Origin: Bowmanella denitrificans | GTDB taxonomy: Bacteria > Pseudomonadota > Gammaproteobacteria > Enterobacterales > Alteromonadaceae | Assembly (NCBI RefSeq): GCF_002887595.1 | Contig: NZ_PEBU01000005.1 | Span: forward strand, 62,001 to 126,000 | Direction of reading: 5' to 3' | Length of the DNA: 64,000 nucleotides | In this document: positions 55,550-64,000 of the stretch, piece by piece | Layout: each line of letters starts with the position of its first letter | Position numbering within the stretch: position 1 is the stretch's first letter | Made by a program: the position numbers and the translations under genes | The notes under the pieces: generated by a model | Seen by the model: only the letters and a program-made list of their open reading frames with translations | Told to the model about the DNA's origin: nothing | The model's database searches: none

Positions 55550-58065
55550 TGCTCTTCCTCCTTGTACAGAGACTGATAGTGAGCACTTAGTTTTTCAATA
55601 TCAGAGACCTGCCAATCGGGTAGTTCCAGATAAAGGCATTTGCTTTGGCCTGGCAGTAAATCAAAGAAATTATCCGACAGATTACCTGGCGCACCAGCAA
55701 TCTCGATATGGCATTGACGCACCAAAGTATCGGCCGTCAGGGTCAGATTCAGCCTTTCGCTTTCAACCTGGGTAGTCAGAGTCATATTGGGCCGTTGTAA
55801 CTCTTGTAGCTTGCTGGGCACAAAATAATACAGGCTGTCGGTCAGCAATTGCCCCTGCGCGTCCAGCAATCTGCCCTGTAACACCAGTTGTTCAGCCCGC
55901 TGGCCATTTAACAGTGTGGCTTTATCCAGCAGCGCCAGTTGTGTGCTGGTGTTTTTTGGCGTCTCCAGTGTTTGCTGTTGTTGCCAGATAACTTGCCCGT
56001 CAAAATCCATCAGTGTCAGTTCCAAAGAAGCCTTGATAGAATGCAAGCGATCACTAACCAAACGTACTCTGATGTCACCTTTATGCTCATCCAGTACCAG
56101 TAAATCGGTACGGAAGCTGCGCCTGGCCTGATAATGCAGGGCTTTCCACCGCCCGTAATAATCAATGCCGGACCAGGAGGCGGCCGGCCAAGTGTCATTT
56201 AACTGCCAGTACAAGGTCCCCATACAAAACGGCCGGGCGGCGCGGTGTGCTTCAAAGGCCAGTTTCAGGCCTTCAGCCTGTTGCACCTGACTTAAAAACA
56301 GCAAACGCGGGAAGTTTTCCGGCGCGCAGTATTCCTGTTCCATATAACTGCGGATCAGGCTATTACCACGCGGATGTTTCTGGTGCACCCGCAATACCTC
56401 TGAGTCCAGTTGCCAGTCCTGCGGCTCGGTGAAGCGGGTCATGGACGATGCCAGCGGGAAAGACTGAAAACCAAACTCACTCATAAAACGCGGAATGCGT
56501 TTCTGATATTCACTAAAAGGCTCTTCACCGTGCCAAACCCCCCAGTAATGGTGATTGCCCATATGGTCCATATCTTCTTCCCAAAAACCTATAGGGGAAG
56601 AACGTAGGTAAAAACGTCCCGCATCAAATTGCGCTACCGCGTCGGGCAGACATTGATCAAACAGGCGGATATAGTCATCTTTGAGGCGGCTGTAGAGGCT
56701 ATCGCTATAGCCAAACTTATCCGGCCATTGCCAGTGCTTGATGGCCATATCCACTTCATTGTTGCCGCACCATAACGCCAGACAGGGGTGATTGCGCAAG
56801 CGTTTGATGTTGTATTCGGCTTCTTCCTGCACATTGGCCACAAAGGCGTCATCGGCGGGGTACAGTGAACAGGCAAACATAAAGTCCTGCCAAATCAGAA
56901 TGCCGTTTTCATCGGCCAGGCGGTAAAACTCATCATCCTGATAGATGCCGCCGCCCCACACCCGCAGCATATTCATATTGGCCGCTACCACGGCGGCAAA
57001 ATCCGCCTGATGCCGCTGGGCGGTCATCTGATGAATAAAGCTGTCACCGGGAATATAGTTTGCGCCTTTCATAAATACCGGCTGGCCGTTCACCTTAAGG
57101 TAAAACGACAGGCCCATTTCATCCGGCTGATTAACCACTTCCAGGGTACGCAATCCCACCCGTTGATGATGGGTATCCACCATCTCATCGCCATCCAGCA
57201 GGCTGAATTCAAAGTCATACAGAAACGCCTCCCCCAGATCATTGGGCCACCACAACCTGGGATTATCCAGACTGAAGCCCACTTGATGCACAGATTGGCC
57301 TTTATCCAGCAAAACTGAACATTGCTGGTTTAGTTCCGGGGCTTGCCGGCAGCGTACCTGTAGTGTCAATTGCTGTTGCTGCTGCGCCTCTGCTTGCAAG
57401 GCAAAGCTGAATTCGGCTTTTTCACTGCTAAGCTGATGCTGAATAAACTGCGCATCGGCAATTCTGGCGCTCTGAACACCCTGCAGGGAAATACTGCGCC
57501 AGATGCCGCTGGTAACAAAGCGCGGCCCCCAGTCCCAGCCAAAATGGCAGGGTGCCTTGCGGCAATAGACACTGAGTTTCTCTTCTGACTTGTCATTTTC
57601 AGCCGGGTAGGCAAACCCCGCTTGCAGAAAAGCCGGCATGGTTTCATTAATGGGCGAACGAAAGCGCACTTCCAGTAAGTTTTCACCTTCAATGAGCAAA
57701 GATTTGCACGATATGCGCTGTCCGACGAACATATTGCGGCCTTCGGCCAGCTTGTGACCATTCAGGTACAACTCGCAGAACGTGTCCAACCCCTCGGCCA
57801 CCAACTGAATATCGGCGTTTTGCCACCAATCGCGGCCCAGATTGAAGCGTTTCTGGTAGTGCCAGTCTTGTCGCTCAATCCATTGCAAGTGACTTTCATT
57901 GTCACGATAGAACGGATCGTCTATCAGGCCATTGGCCAGCAAATCAGTAAAATTGCAGCCCGGCACAGTGGCTGGCAGCCATTGCTCACTGCTGGCCTGA
58001 CGAAATTGCCAGTCGCCACATAAATCAAGAAAAACGCTGCCGGGCTTGGATAAATTGCTAGTCAT
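55546..58065 (-). CDS. GH2 beta-mannosidase, cytoplasmic
   Basis: An 839-residue protein with the GH2 layout: sugar-binding jelly-roll (LDLCGDWQFRQ ... DDPFYRDNESHLQWI, WDWGPRFVTSGIW), beta-sandwich, then a TIM barrel. LALWCGNNEVDMAIKHW contains the acid/base Glu and FMSEFGFQSFPLAS the nucleophile Glu, both in the beta-mannosidase form. No signal peptide is present when the ATG at 58065 is used (AAAGAG upstream; longer frame to 58098 rejected), so it acts in the cytoplasm. It would split Man-beta-1,4-GlcNAc, the product left after GH92 and GH85 action. It overlaps the symporter gene by four bases. Confidence 0.93.
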   Translation of the reverse strand: MTSNLSKPGSVFLDLCGDWQFRQASSEQWLPATVPGCNFTDLLANGLIDDPFYRDNESHLQWIERQDWHYQKRFNLGRDWWQNADIQLVAEGLDTFCELYLNGHKLAEGRNMFVGQRISCKSLLIEGENLLEVRFRSPINETMPAFLQAGFAYPAENDKSEEKLSVYCRKAPCHFGWDWGPRFVTSGIWRSISLQGVQSARIADAQFIQHQLSSEKAEFSFALQAEAQQQQQLTLQVRCRQAPELNQQCSVLLDKGQSVHQVGFSLDNPRLWWPNDLGEAFLYDFEFSLLDGDEMVDTHHQRVGLRTLEVVNQPDEMGLSFYLKVNGQPVFMKGANYIPGDSFIHQMTAQRHQADFAAVVAANMNMLRVWGGGIYQDDEFYRLADENGILIWQDFMFACSLYPADDAFVANVQEEAEYNIKRLRNHPCLALWCGNNEVDMAIKHWQWPDKFGYSDSLYSRLKDDYIRLFDQCLPDAVAQFDAGRFYLRSSPIGFWEEDMDHMGNHHYWGVWHGEEPFSEYQKRIPRFMSEFGFQSFPLASSMTRFTEPQDWQLDSEVLRVHQKHPRGNSLIRSYMEQEYCAPENFPRLLFLSQVQQAEGLKLAFEAHRAARPFCMGTLYWQLNDTWPAASWSGIDYYGRWKALHYQARRSFRTDLLVLDEHKGDIRVRLVSDRLHSIKASLELTLMDFDGQVIWQQQQTLETPKNTSTQLALLDKATLLNGQRAEQLVLQGRLLDAQGQLLTDSLYYFVPSKLQELQRPNMTLTTQVESERLNLTLTADTLVRQCHIEIAGAPGNLSDNFFDLLPGQSKCLYLELPDWQVSDIEKLSAHYQSLYKEEEQ

Positions 58066-58109
58066 AATGCTCTTTGAAAATAAATGAATGGTTCCCAACC
58101 GGGATACAA

Positions 58110-58841
58110 CTACTTAGCCGGCCCACAGCGGGCCGTCATCTCTGCCACCCTGGCCTGACTGACCCTGCCTTCTTCCAGCAGGGCCGAATAGCTATGCACC
58201 GACCAGCACTGGCCTAATGGCGCCAGGTGTTCGCATACCTGTGCAAGGTTATGTTGGTGAATGCCGCCACCGGCCACCACTTCAATACGGTCTTTGGCCT
58301 GGGCAATGTAATCGCCCAATCTTTGCAGTCCTGCCGTCACTCCCTGCCCGCTATCCCAGGGCGTTCCTGCACTCAGAATGCGCCTGACCCCAAGGTCAAT
58401 CAGCTGTTCCAACGCAACCTCAGGACGGCGCAGGGCATCAAAGGCGCGATGAAAGGTGACTGGCAGGGAAAGTTGATGGGCCAGGTCCACCAGGCGTTTA
58501 AGGGGACCCAGATCCAACTCAGCCTCTGCGTTGAGCAGGCCAAACACCACACCGTCGGCACCACATTCAGCAGCCTGGTACAGGCTTTCCTGCATCTGCA
58601 GTAGATCTTGCATGGCGTAGCAAAAGTCACCACCACGGGGGCGGATCATCACTAACATGCCAGGCACATCAGCAAAGGCGTCGCGGGCAATGTGCATCGC
58701 TTCAACACTGGGGGTCAGGCCGTCTTGCTGCATCTGCCCACACAGTTCGATACGCACAGCGCCGCCTTGTCGGGCAGCCTGAACGTCCCGTCCCAGGTTT
58801 TGCAGGTCATCGGCGTTTACGCAGACTTCCAGCCCTATCAT
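58110..58841 (-). CDS. cutC: CutC-family protein
   Basis: A 243-residue TIM-barrel protein with the CutC pattern: LEVCVNADDLQNL, GAVRIELCGQMQQDGLTPS, VMIRPRGGDFCYA, CGADGVVFGLLN, PVTFHRAFDALRRPE, ILSAGTPWDSGQG and EVVAGGGIHQHNL. It was named for copper homeostasis in E. coli, but that role is weakly supported, and the fold and conserved polar cavity suggest an enzyme. Here it is embedded in an N-glycan operon, starting inside the GH85 stop (4-base overlap) and 44 bases before the GH2 gene. A catalytic role on a sugar is an open hypothesis. Confidence 0.93.
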   Translation of the reverse strand: MIGLEVCVNADDLQNLGRDVQAARQGGAVRIELCGQMQQDGLTPSVEAMHIARDAFADVPGMLVMIRPRGGDFCYAMQDLLQMQESLYQAAECGADGVVFGLLNAEAELDLGPLKRLVDLAHQLSLPVTFHRAFDALRRPEVALEQLIDLGVRRILSAGTPWDSGQGVTAGLQRLGDYIAQAKDRIEVVAGGGIHQHNLAQVCEHLAPLGQCWSVHSYSALLEEGRVSQARVAEMTARCGPAK

Positions 58842-60565
58842 GGCAATAACTCCAGATGACCAAGATAAGCCTGCAGCTGTTGCCCGCCGTTGGTCTGCAA
58901 ACCTATGGCGGTCAGCTTTTTACCGGCCAGCTCAGCCAGCTCAAATCGCTGCGTGGCCCAATTAGTGGAGCTTTTAATCGCCAGCGTCATGCTCTGGCCG
59001 TCGGCCGTTTGCAGACTCAAGGCAAGTCCCTGCGCATCGCCTTTAGTCACCAGCTTAAGGCGGGTGGAGGCGGTCATCATCAGTTCGGTGGCAAACAACT
59101 GCGCCTGCCCTGCCATACCTTTGTCAGCTTGAATAGCAATGCTGCTGCCGCCAGCAAAGACCTGATCGAAATCGAAATGAAGGGACAATGGCCCGCTATG
59201 GGCAAACTGCCAGGTAGGCAACAGATCCTGGCGGCTCATATCTGTCCAGGGACCACCGCGCTTGTCGCCATTTTCCATCCAGACCTTGCCTTGCCCGGTA
59301 TTGAAGCTGGTCACAAAGGGTAAGGCCGTGATCGTCGACTTCACCGGCAAATAAGCGCCAATTCCTTTCCAGCCATCTTTATCGAGGCTGGCCAGATTCA
59401 GGTCATCACCGGCAAATAAACGTACTTCGCTGGCATAGAAGGCTGCCTCATCCTGGGCATCATTATCAAACTGACTGAACGCCGGGGTGTGCGCTTCACC
59501 ATCAAAGTTGTAATTTACATTAGGTGCAAACAGGGCAATGGACGCCAGAGCCTGGCCATCTTCAAACAACCAATCCAGCCATTGATAACGGCTGAACGCG
59601 CGCTGGGCATTGCGGCTTGGCCACAGGTCAGCACCGACGTATACATCAAAGGGGCTGCGGCCGATCTCTCTGGCCTTAGCGACCGAGGATTGCACCATCT
59701 GCTGATTCCACCAGTAATTCAGAAAGATGGCATCAGAGGAGCGTACCTGATCTTGCAGAAATGCCTGATTGTTATCATTCAACTGGTTTTGCCAACGTAC
59801 CTCGCCGCTGGCCAGCATTGAGTCGTACCAGTGAATCTCCATGCCCTGCGGGGCATTGGCAGTCAGGTACTGCATAAACGCCAGCATGCGGCTGGCAAGC
59901 TCACGGCCGCGCTGAGGGTCTCGCTGGTCTTTCACTAACTGATTATCGGCATCTTTTACCGCAGTCAGGTCTGTTTCCTGGTTAATCAGCCAACCGTCAA
60001 AACCATAGAATGAGGCAATTTCAATCAGTTTATCGGCCAGGATAAAACGCCCCTGGCTGTCCTGTTCAAGCAGCGCTGCCACGGTATCCGCGTTACCGCC
60101 CCACTGGGCCACGCCAAGAAATACCGAACCTATGACCTTGACACCATTTTTATGCGCGGTATCCACCCAGGGCCGGGCCGGGATCTGCACCGTCAAATCA
60201 GCCGTACCGGCAAACCAGTTCAGTACATCTATCTGTGACCAATGGGTAAAGTTATACAAATTAAACTGTGGCTGGGCGCGCAGGTAATTAGCGAAATTAT
60301 TCATGCCATCGGGGGCATACAAGACTTTTGCAGCGGAACCCTGCTGACCAGGTAGTGGTGCGCTGAAACGCCGTGCCAGAGCCACATTCGAGACATTATC
60401 GCGATTGGCGGTGGCCGCTTCGGGTGACCAGTTGCGGGTTTGCTCAATGGTCAGGGCAAAGGGCGGCTGACTGGACTGAATGCTGGCCAGCGGTTCGGCA
60501 CTCACAGGTAAATAAGCACAGTACATCAGGGCTAACAACCACCCCAACAAAGCCTTTGTCTTCAC
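58838..60565 (-). CDS. GH85 endo-beta-N-acetylglucosaminidase, exported
   Basis: A 575-residue protein with a Sec signal peptide (to about residue 23, VSA). The catalytic TIM barrel shows YAPDGMNNFANYL, YNFTHWSQIDVLNWF, VIGSVFLGVAQWGG and the signature YGFDGWLINQET, where Asn195 and Glu197 are the oxazoline-assisting Asn and acid/base Glu of GH85. C-terminal beta domains (about 430-575) look carbohydrate-binding. It cuts between the two GlcNAc of the N-glycan core, leaving one GlcNAc on Asn. It overlaps the asparaginase gene by four bases upstream and the cutC gene by four downstream. Confidence 0.93.
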   Translation of the reverse strand: MKTKALLGWLLALMYCAYLPVSAEPLASIQSSQPPFALTIEQTRNWSPEAATANRDNVSNVALARRFSAPLPGQQGSAAKVLYAPDGMNNFANYLRAQPQFNLYNFTHWSQIDVLNWFAGTADLTVQIPARPWVDTAHKNGVKVIGSVFLGVAQWGGNADTVAALLEQDSQGRFILADKLIEIASFYGFDGWLINQETDLTAVKDADNQLVKDQRDPQRGRELASRMLAFMQYLTANAPQGMEIHWYDSMLASGEVRWQNQLNDNNQAFLQDQVRSSDAIFLNYWWNQQMVQSSVAKAREIGRSPFDVYVGADLWPSRNAQRAFSRYQWLDWLFEDGQALASIALFAPNVNYNFDGEAHTPAFSQFDNDAQDEAAFYASEVRLFAGDDLNLASLDKDGWKGIGAYLPVKSTITALPFVTSFNTGQGKVWMENGDKRGGPWTDMSRQDLLPTWQFAHSGPLSLHFDFDQVFAGGSSIAIQADKGMAGQAQLFATELMMTASTRLKLVTKGDAQGLALSLQTADGQSMTLAIKSSTNWATQRFELAELAGKKLTAIGLQTNGGQQLQAYLGHLELLP

Positions 60566-61530
60566 GCCTTATCTCCCAGCAGGCTCTTACCATCGATGAG
60601 TTGTGCGCCGCTTTGCTGCTGTACCGCATAGTTAAAGCCACTCTGAATACAATAGGCGCCATATTCGCCGCGTTTATTCAGAGCCAGAAAACCCACCTGA
60701 AACTGGGCATAGTCACCAAGTTTTTTAGCAATGCGCAGTACCGCCTGACGACAGGCTTCTTCCGGGCTGGCGCCCTGACGCATCAGTTCCACCACTAAAT
60801 GGCAACCCACGGTTTTAATCATCAGTTCGCCCATACCTGTAGCGGTAGCAGCACCGACCTCATTGTCTACATACAAACCGGCGCCGATCAGTGGCGAATC
60901 GCCAACCCGGCCGTGCATCTTATACGCCGCACCACTGGTAGTGCAGGCACCGCTTAGGTTGCCGTCACTGTCCAGCGCCAGCATGCCGATGGTGTCGTGG
61001 TTTTCAATATTGATCATCTGCACCTGCTGATCCTGCAGCCACTGTTGCCAGTCGGCCCTGGATTCAGCGGTCAGCAGGTCTTCTTCAATAAAGCCCTGCT
61101 GCAAGGCAAATTGCTTGGCCCCTTCCCCTACCAGCATCACATGCGGGGTGTTTTCCATGACCTTACGTGCCACCGAAATGGGGTGCTTGATATCCTGCAA
61201 AAAGGCCACCGAACCGCAGTTCATATGCTCGTCCATAATGCAGGCATCCAGGGTCACCTTGCCTTCCCGGTCGGGATAACCGCCCAGTCCGACTGTACGC
61301 ACTTTTGGGTCTGCTTCTGGTATCCGCACTCCGGCTTCTACTGCATCCAATGCACGGCCACCAGTTTTTAACACGTCCCAGGCCGCCTGATTGGCAGGCA
61401 TACCATGTTCCCAGGTGGAAACTACGATGGGCTTGTTGATCTTAGCTGCGGCCCTGGCCGCCTTGGGCAGCAAAAAACTCAAGGCACCAGTGAGGGCCGA
61501 TAGCTTCAGAAAATCCCGTCTTGAGCTCAT
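60562..61530 (-). CDS. N4-(beta-N-acetylglucosaminyl)-L-asparaginase, Tat-exported
   Basis: A 322-residue Ntn-hydrolase precursor. The N-terminus has a twin-arginine signal (SSRRDFLKLSA, then a hydrophobic stretch to AARA), so it is exported folded. The autocatalytic cleavage site is HDTIGMLALD, with Thr180 as the nucleophile after processing; ALDAVEAGVRIPEADP, GGYPDREGKVTLDA and GDSPLIGAGLYVDNEVGAA are family hallmarks. It cleaves GlcNAc from Asn, completing removal after GH85 and peptidases have acted. It overlaps the kinase gene by four bases and the GH85 gene by four. Confidence 0.95.
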   Translation of the reverse strand: MSSRRDFLKLSALTGALSFLLPKAARAAAKINKPIVVSTWEHGMPANQAAWDVLKTGGRALDAVEAGVRIPEADPKVRTVGLGGYPDREGKVTLDACIMDEHMNCGSVAFLQDIKHPISVARKVMENTPHVMLVGEGAKQFALQQGFIEEDLLTAESRADWQQWLQDQQVQMINIENHDTIGMLALDSDGNLSGACTTSGAAYKMHGRVGDSPLIGAGLYVDNEVGAATATGMGELMIKTVGCHLVVELMRQGASPEEACRQAVLRIAKKLGDYAQFQVGFLALNKRGEYGAYCIQSGFNYAVQQQSGAQLIDGKSLLGDKA

Positions 61531-62447
61531 GACTTATCCTTTGTGACCAATGCATGTTGTTGTCTGGCATATAACAAAGCACCCTGCTGAGGACTGGCCA
61601 GGGCCGTGTTAATGGTGGCAAGTAACTGCGGATCCAGCCAGGGCTTAATACGTTCGGTAATACCGCCAATCATGGCCAGGCGGGTGACACCGGTGGCCAG
61701 CAAACGTCGAATCACCTGATTAATAAAAGCCGCTCCTTGCTGGATTAAGCCAAGACTGACTTTGTCGCCGATATCAGCCTGCTCGAATACCAGCGGCGCC
61801 AGTTTGGCGTAGTCTGTGGCAGTGGCATGCATAAAGTCTTCCGCCAGCTCAGTAGCACTGCGCCCCATTAGCAGCGCCTGGGTCAAACTGGTAGATAAGC
61901 CCACACCGTCCACATCCAGCAGCACGGCTTTAACGGCTTCAAGACCAAACCATGAGCCGCTGCAGGTGGCATTAATAGGAAAGCCATAGCCTCCAACCTG
62001 AGTGAGCTTACCCTTGCATGAGGCTAGCGAGCTGAACCCCGTACCCAGAATAATCACGCCACCATCCATACCCTGATGTGCCCCCAGTGCGGCGGCGTGC
62101 AAATCCGTGGTCAGATACAAAGCTGCAAAGGGGTGTTGCCATTTCTGCATAGCATCCTGCATACGGGGCAAATGCAAGCCGGCCAGTCCCCCACCCACGA
62201 CAATGTTGCTCACATCACTGCTTGCCAATCCGGCTTCATGCAATGCCTGGTGGGTCGCGGTCAGAATGGAATCGATACTTTGTTGTAATCCATACACCGG
62301 GTTGGCAGGTCCACCCTGGCCTTGTCCAAGCAGGTTGCCACGGGCATCCTGGAGCATCGCCCGGCAATGGCTGCCACCACCGTCAATGCCCATATAAAGG
62401 GCGCTTTGATGCTGTTGTTTTGGGTCTTTCACACTTACCTCGTTCAT
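61527..62447 (-). CDS. N-acetylglucosamine kinase-like protein (BadF/BadG family)
   Basis: About 306 residues, ASKHA fold. LYMGIDGGGSHCRAMLQDA holds the phosphate-binding loop; GGGLAGLHLP, LTTDLHAAALGAHQG, VIILGTGFSSLASCKG and INATCSGSWFGLEAVKAVL cover the sugar and ATP sites typical of BadF-type GlcNAc or glucosamine kinases. It has no signal peptide, so it phosphorylates imported GlcNAc in the cytoplasm. The ATG at 62447 is chosen over a TTG 27 bases upstream. It overlaps the asparaginase gene by four bases. The nag genes needed afterward are not in the window. Confidence 0.87.
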   Translation of the reverse strand: MNEVSVKDPKQQHQSALYMGIDGGGSHCRAMLQDARGNLLGQGQGGPANPVYGLQQSIDSILTATHQALHEAGLASSDVSNIVVGGGLAGLHLPRMQDAMQKWQHPFAALYLTTDLHAAALGAHQGMDGGVIILGTGFSSLASCKGKLTQVGGYGFPINATCSGSWFGLEAVKAVLLDVDGVGLSTSLTQALLMGRSATELAEDFMHATATDYAKLAPLVFEQADIGDKVSLGLIQQGAAFINQVIRRLLATGVTRLAMIGGITERIKPWLDPQLLATINTALASPQQGALLYARQQHALVTKDKS

Positions 62448-62507
62448 GTTTGGTGGCCCCTTTTGTAACAACAAAGTCCGGGCCGTATTTCTACCCTACC
62501 AAACATT

Positions 62508-62569
62508 TTGCCGCAGCGGGTTGTCGGCCCGTGCGGCAATCATGCAAGGCTGGCCGATACCTATCGGCC
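62508..62569 (-). other. Pair of hairpins between the discoidin and kinase genes
   Basis: Two strong inverted repeats: TTGCCGCAGCGGG with CCCGTGCGGCAA (62508-62539, one bulged base) and GGCCGATA-CC-TATCGGCC (62552-62569, perfect). Neither has a T-run, so they are not obvious terminators; they may stabilise or attenuate the transcript, dividing the discoidin gene from the downstream enzymes. Confidence 0.55.
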
Positions 62570-62580
62570 GCCATCGGCTT

Positions 62581-64000
62581 TTACAGATCGGGACCGATAA
62601 GTTCGATCTCTGCTATCTGCATCAGGGTGTCATCACCTTTGTTTTTGGTGATATTGATACGATAGGTGTTGAAAGCAAAACCATTGCCCATTTCAAACAG
62701 CTTACGCTCATAACGATTGTCCCAGGATTCACCAATCCAGCTACCCAGACGGGTCCAGGTCACACCGCCGTCGTTTGAGCCTTCAATATTGAAGTTCTCA
62801 GGGTCGCGGGCGTCGGCGTCATTGGCACTGGTAATGGCGATACTGCTGACGATTTTGGCCTGTGGCAGGTCCACCTGCACCCAGGATGGGTCCTCTTCGG
62901 AAGGTGCGCCTTTCCATTCATTGTGATCCAGCCATTTGGTGTTGATATCGTCGTCAAAGGCCATGCTTTCCGCTTCAGCATCACCGATACGATTTCTGGC
63001 ACTGAATACCGCACCATCTGCTGCGGAGTGATCAACAGACTGATATTGCGGACCAATCAACTCAATCTCAGCCACTTGCATCAGCGTATCATCACCCTTG
63101 TTCTTAGTGATGTTCAGACGGTAATGGCTAAAGCCCAGGTCGTTACTGAAGGGGAACAGACGACGTTCAAAACGCTCGTCGAAACCTTCACCAATCCAAC
63201 TACCCAGAGTCACCCAGTTTTCACCATCGTTAGAAGCTTGCAGGTTAAAGTTCTCCGGGTCACGGGCATCGGCATCATTGGCACTGACCAGTGCCAGCTT
63301 GTTAACCGCCACCGGCGTTGGGAACTGTACGGCTATCCAGGAAGGAGCTTCCTCACTGGGCGCACCCTTCCATTCATTGTGGTCCAGCCATTTAGTTTCG
63401 ACATCACCGTCCATCGCCATTTGACCGGCTTCGGTATCACTAATGGCATTACGGAAGGTCACCACTTTGCCGTCCATCAGGGCATGGTTCAGATCAGGCA
63501 GTTTAGGCCCAACCAGACCAATTTCGGCAATCTGCATCAGGGTGTCGTCACCTTTGTTTTTGGTGATATTCAGCTTATAGGAGCTGAATGCCAGGCTGTT
63601 GGCCACACTGAACTGACGACGCTGGTAACGCTCATCAAAGCTTTCACCGATCCATTCAGACAGGGTGATCCAGTTTTCACCGTCATTAGAGCCTTGCAGG
63701 TTAAAGTTTTCCGGGTCACGAGCGTCCGCGTCATTGGCGCTGGTGATAACCAGGGTATCTACCGCCTTTGGCTCAGGCAGATCAACCTGCACCCAGGAAG
63801 GATCTTCCACCGAAGGCGCACCTTTCCAGTCATTGTGATCCAGCCACTTGGTTTCGATATTGTTATCAAACGCCATGGTTTCGGCTTCTGCATCACCAAT
63901 GCGGTTGCGGGCCGTGATGGTGGTACTGCCCACCGGATCGGTATGGTCGGCGCTGGTATAGATAGGCCCGACAAACTCCACCTCGGCAATTTGCATCAGG
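62581..64000 (-). CDS. Discoidin (F5/8 type C)-repeat protein, C-terminal part
   Basis: The frame runs off the right edge of the window. At least 472 C-terminal residues are three tandem copies of about 153 residues (63996-63538, 63537-63082, 63081-62623) plus a 13-residue partial copy. Each repeat carries LMQIAEIELIGP, KWLDHNEWKGAPSEEDPSW and SANDADARDPENFN, as in F5/8 type C or CBM32-like carbohydrate-binding domains. The missing N-terminal part may be a glycosidase or peptidase. It lies just upstream of the N-glycan operon on the same strand, so it probably binds the same glycoproteins, but co-transcription is uncertain because of the hairpins between. Confidence 0.8.
   Translation of the reverse strand, partial: LMQIAEVEFVGPIYTSADHTDPVGSTTITARNRIGDAEAETMAFDNNIETKWLDHNDWKGAPSVEDPSWVQVDLPEPKAVDTLVITSANDADARDPENFNLQGSNDGENWITLSEWIGESFDERYQRRQFSVANSLAFSSYKLNITKNKGDDTLMQIAEIGLVGPKLPDLNHALMDGKVVTFRNAISDTEAGQMAMDGDVETKWLDHNEWKGAPSEEAPSWIAVQFPTPVAVNKLALVSANDADARDPENFNLQASNDGENWVTLGSWIGEGFDERFERRLFPFSNDLGFSHYRLNITKNKGDDTLMQVAEIELIGPQYQSVDHSAADGAVFSARNRIGDAEAESMAFDDDINTKWLDHNEWKGAPSEEDPSWVQVDLPQAKIVSSIAITSANDADARDPENFNIEGSNDGGVTWTRLGSWIGESWDNRYERKLFEMGNGFAFNTYRINITKNKGDDTLMQIAEIELIGPDL

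Noticed and set aside
54539-55576. A 345-codon plus-strand reading frame antisense to the symporter gene
   Set aside because: Its product is rich in His, Gln and Arg with no domain character, and it exactly mirrors a well-supported SSS gene on the other strand.

Overview
The window looks like chromosomal DNA of a marine gammaproteobacterium of the Alteromonadales type (Alteromonadaceae or relatives). The evidence is gene content: a DNA polymerase II, a TorF-type porin, a LapG/LapD pair, Vps-like exopolysaccharide genes, a PEP-CTERM protein, and a glycan-use operon built around a sodium symporter instead of SusC/SusD. No rRNA, tRNA, CRISPR array, phage or intact insertion sequence was seen. 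The species is an inference.

Layout. 1-2500: end of a 5-oxoprolinase operon (pxpC fragment plus a D-glutamate cyclase-like gene) and a LysR regulator. 2454-10330: two acyltransferases, a histidine kinase/response regulator pair, a probable delta-class carbonic anhydrase, a chemotaxis receptor and a TorF-like porin. 10384-10530: remnant of an IS66-type tnpB. 10747-22946 (minus strand): an 11-gene operon for an acidic polysaccharide, running galU, ugd, UDP-GlcA 4-epimerase, wecB, wecC, GT4, wzx, wzy, wecG-like, tviB-like, polysaccharide lyase, and closing on a terminator that abuts the last stop codon. 23463-26775: lapG, lapD and a small secreted protein. 26838-44385: a second, Vps-like exopolysaccharide locus. 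It holds a polymerase/ligase; vpsL-, vpsM-, wza-, wzc-, capC- and vpsP-like genes; a VanZ-like gene; a PEP-CTERM gene with a candidate sigma-54 promoter; about 500 bp of degenerate CTCTGCG-type repeats; and a seven-gene operon making GDP-fucose and carrying glycosyltransferases and a flippase. 44606-51552: a translationally coupled CHAD/ParA pair, a VOC protein, an acetolactate decarboxylase fragment, a small conserved gene, polB, and a periplasmic binding-protein-like gene followed by the tail of a lost tandem copy. 51549-64000 (minus strand): a tightly overlapped N-glycan catabolic operon.

How the last operon fits together (inference from families and signal peptides): a lipoprotein GH92 alpha-mannosidase trims high-mannose glycans, an exported GH85 enzyme cuts the chitobiose core, a Tat-exported glycosylasparaginase frees GlcNAc from Asn, a sodium symporter imports the product, a cytoplasmic GH2 beta-mannosidase splits Man-beta-1,4-GlcNAc, and a BadF-type kinase phosphorylates GlcNAc. 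A cutC gene sits inside the operon, and a protein with at least three discoidin repeats lies at its upstream edge. This set and the CHAD/ParA pair are the most interesting systems here.

Most gene calls rest on recognised motifs and neighbourhood. Substrates of transferases, symporter and lyase are inferences.
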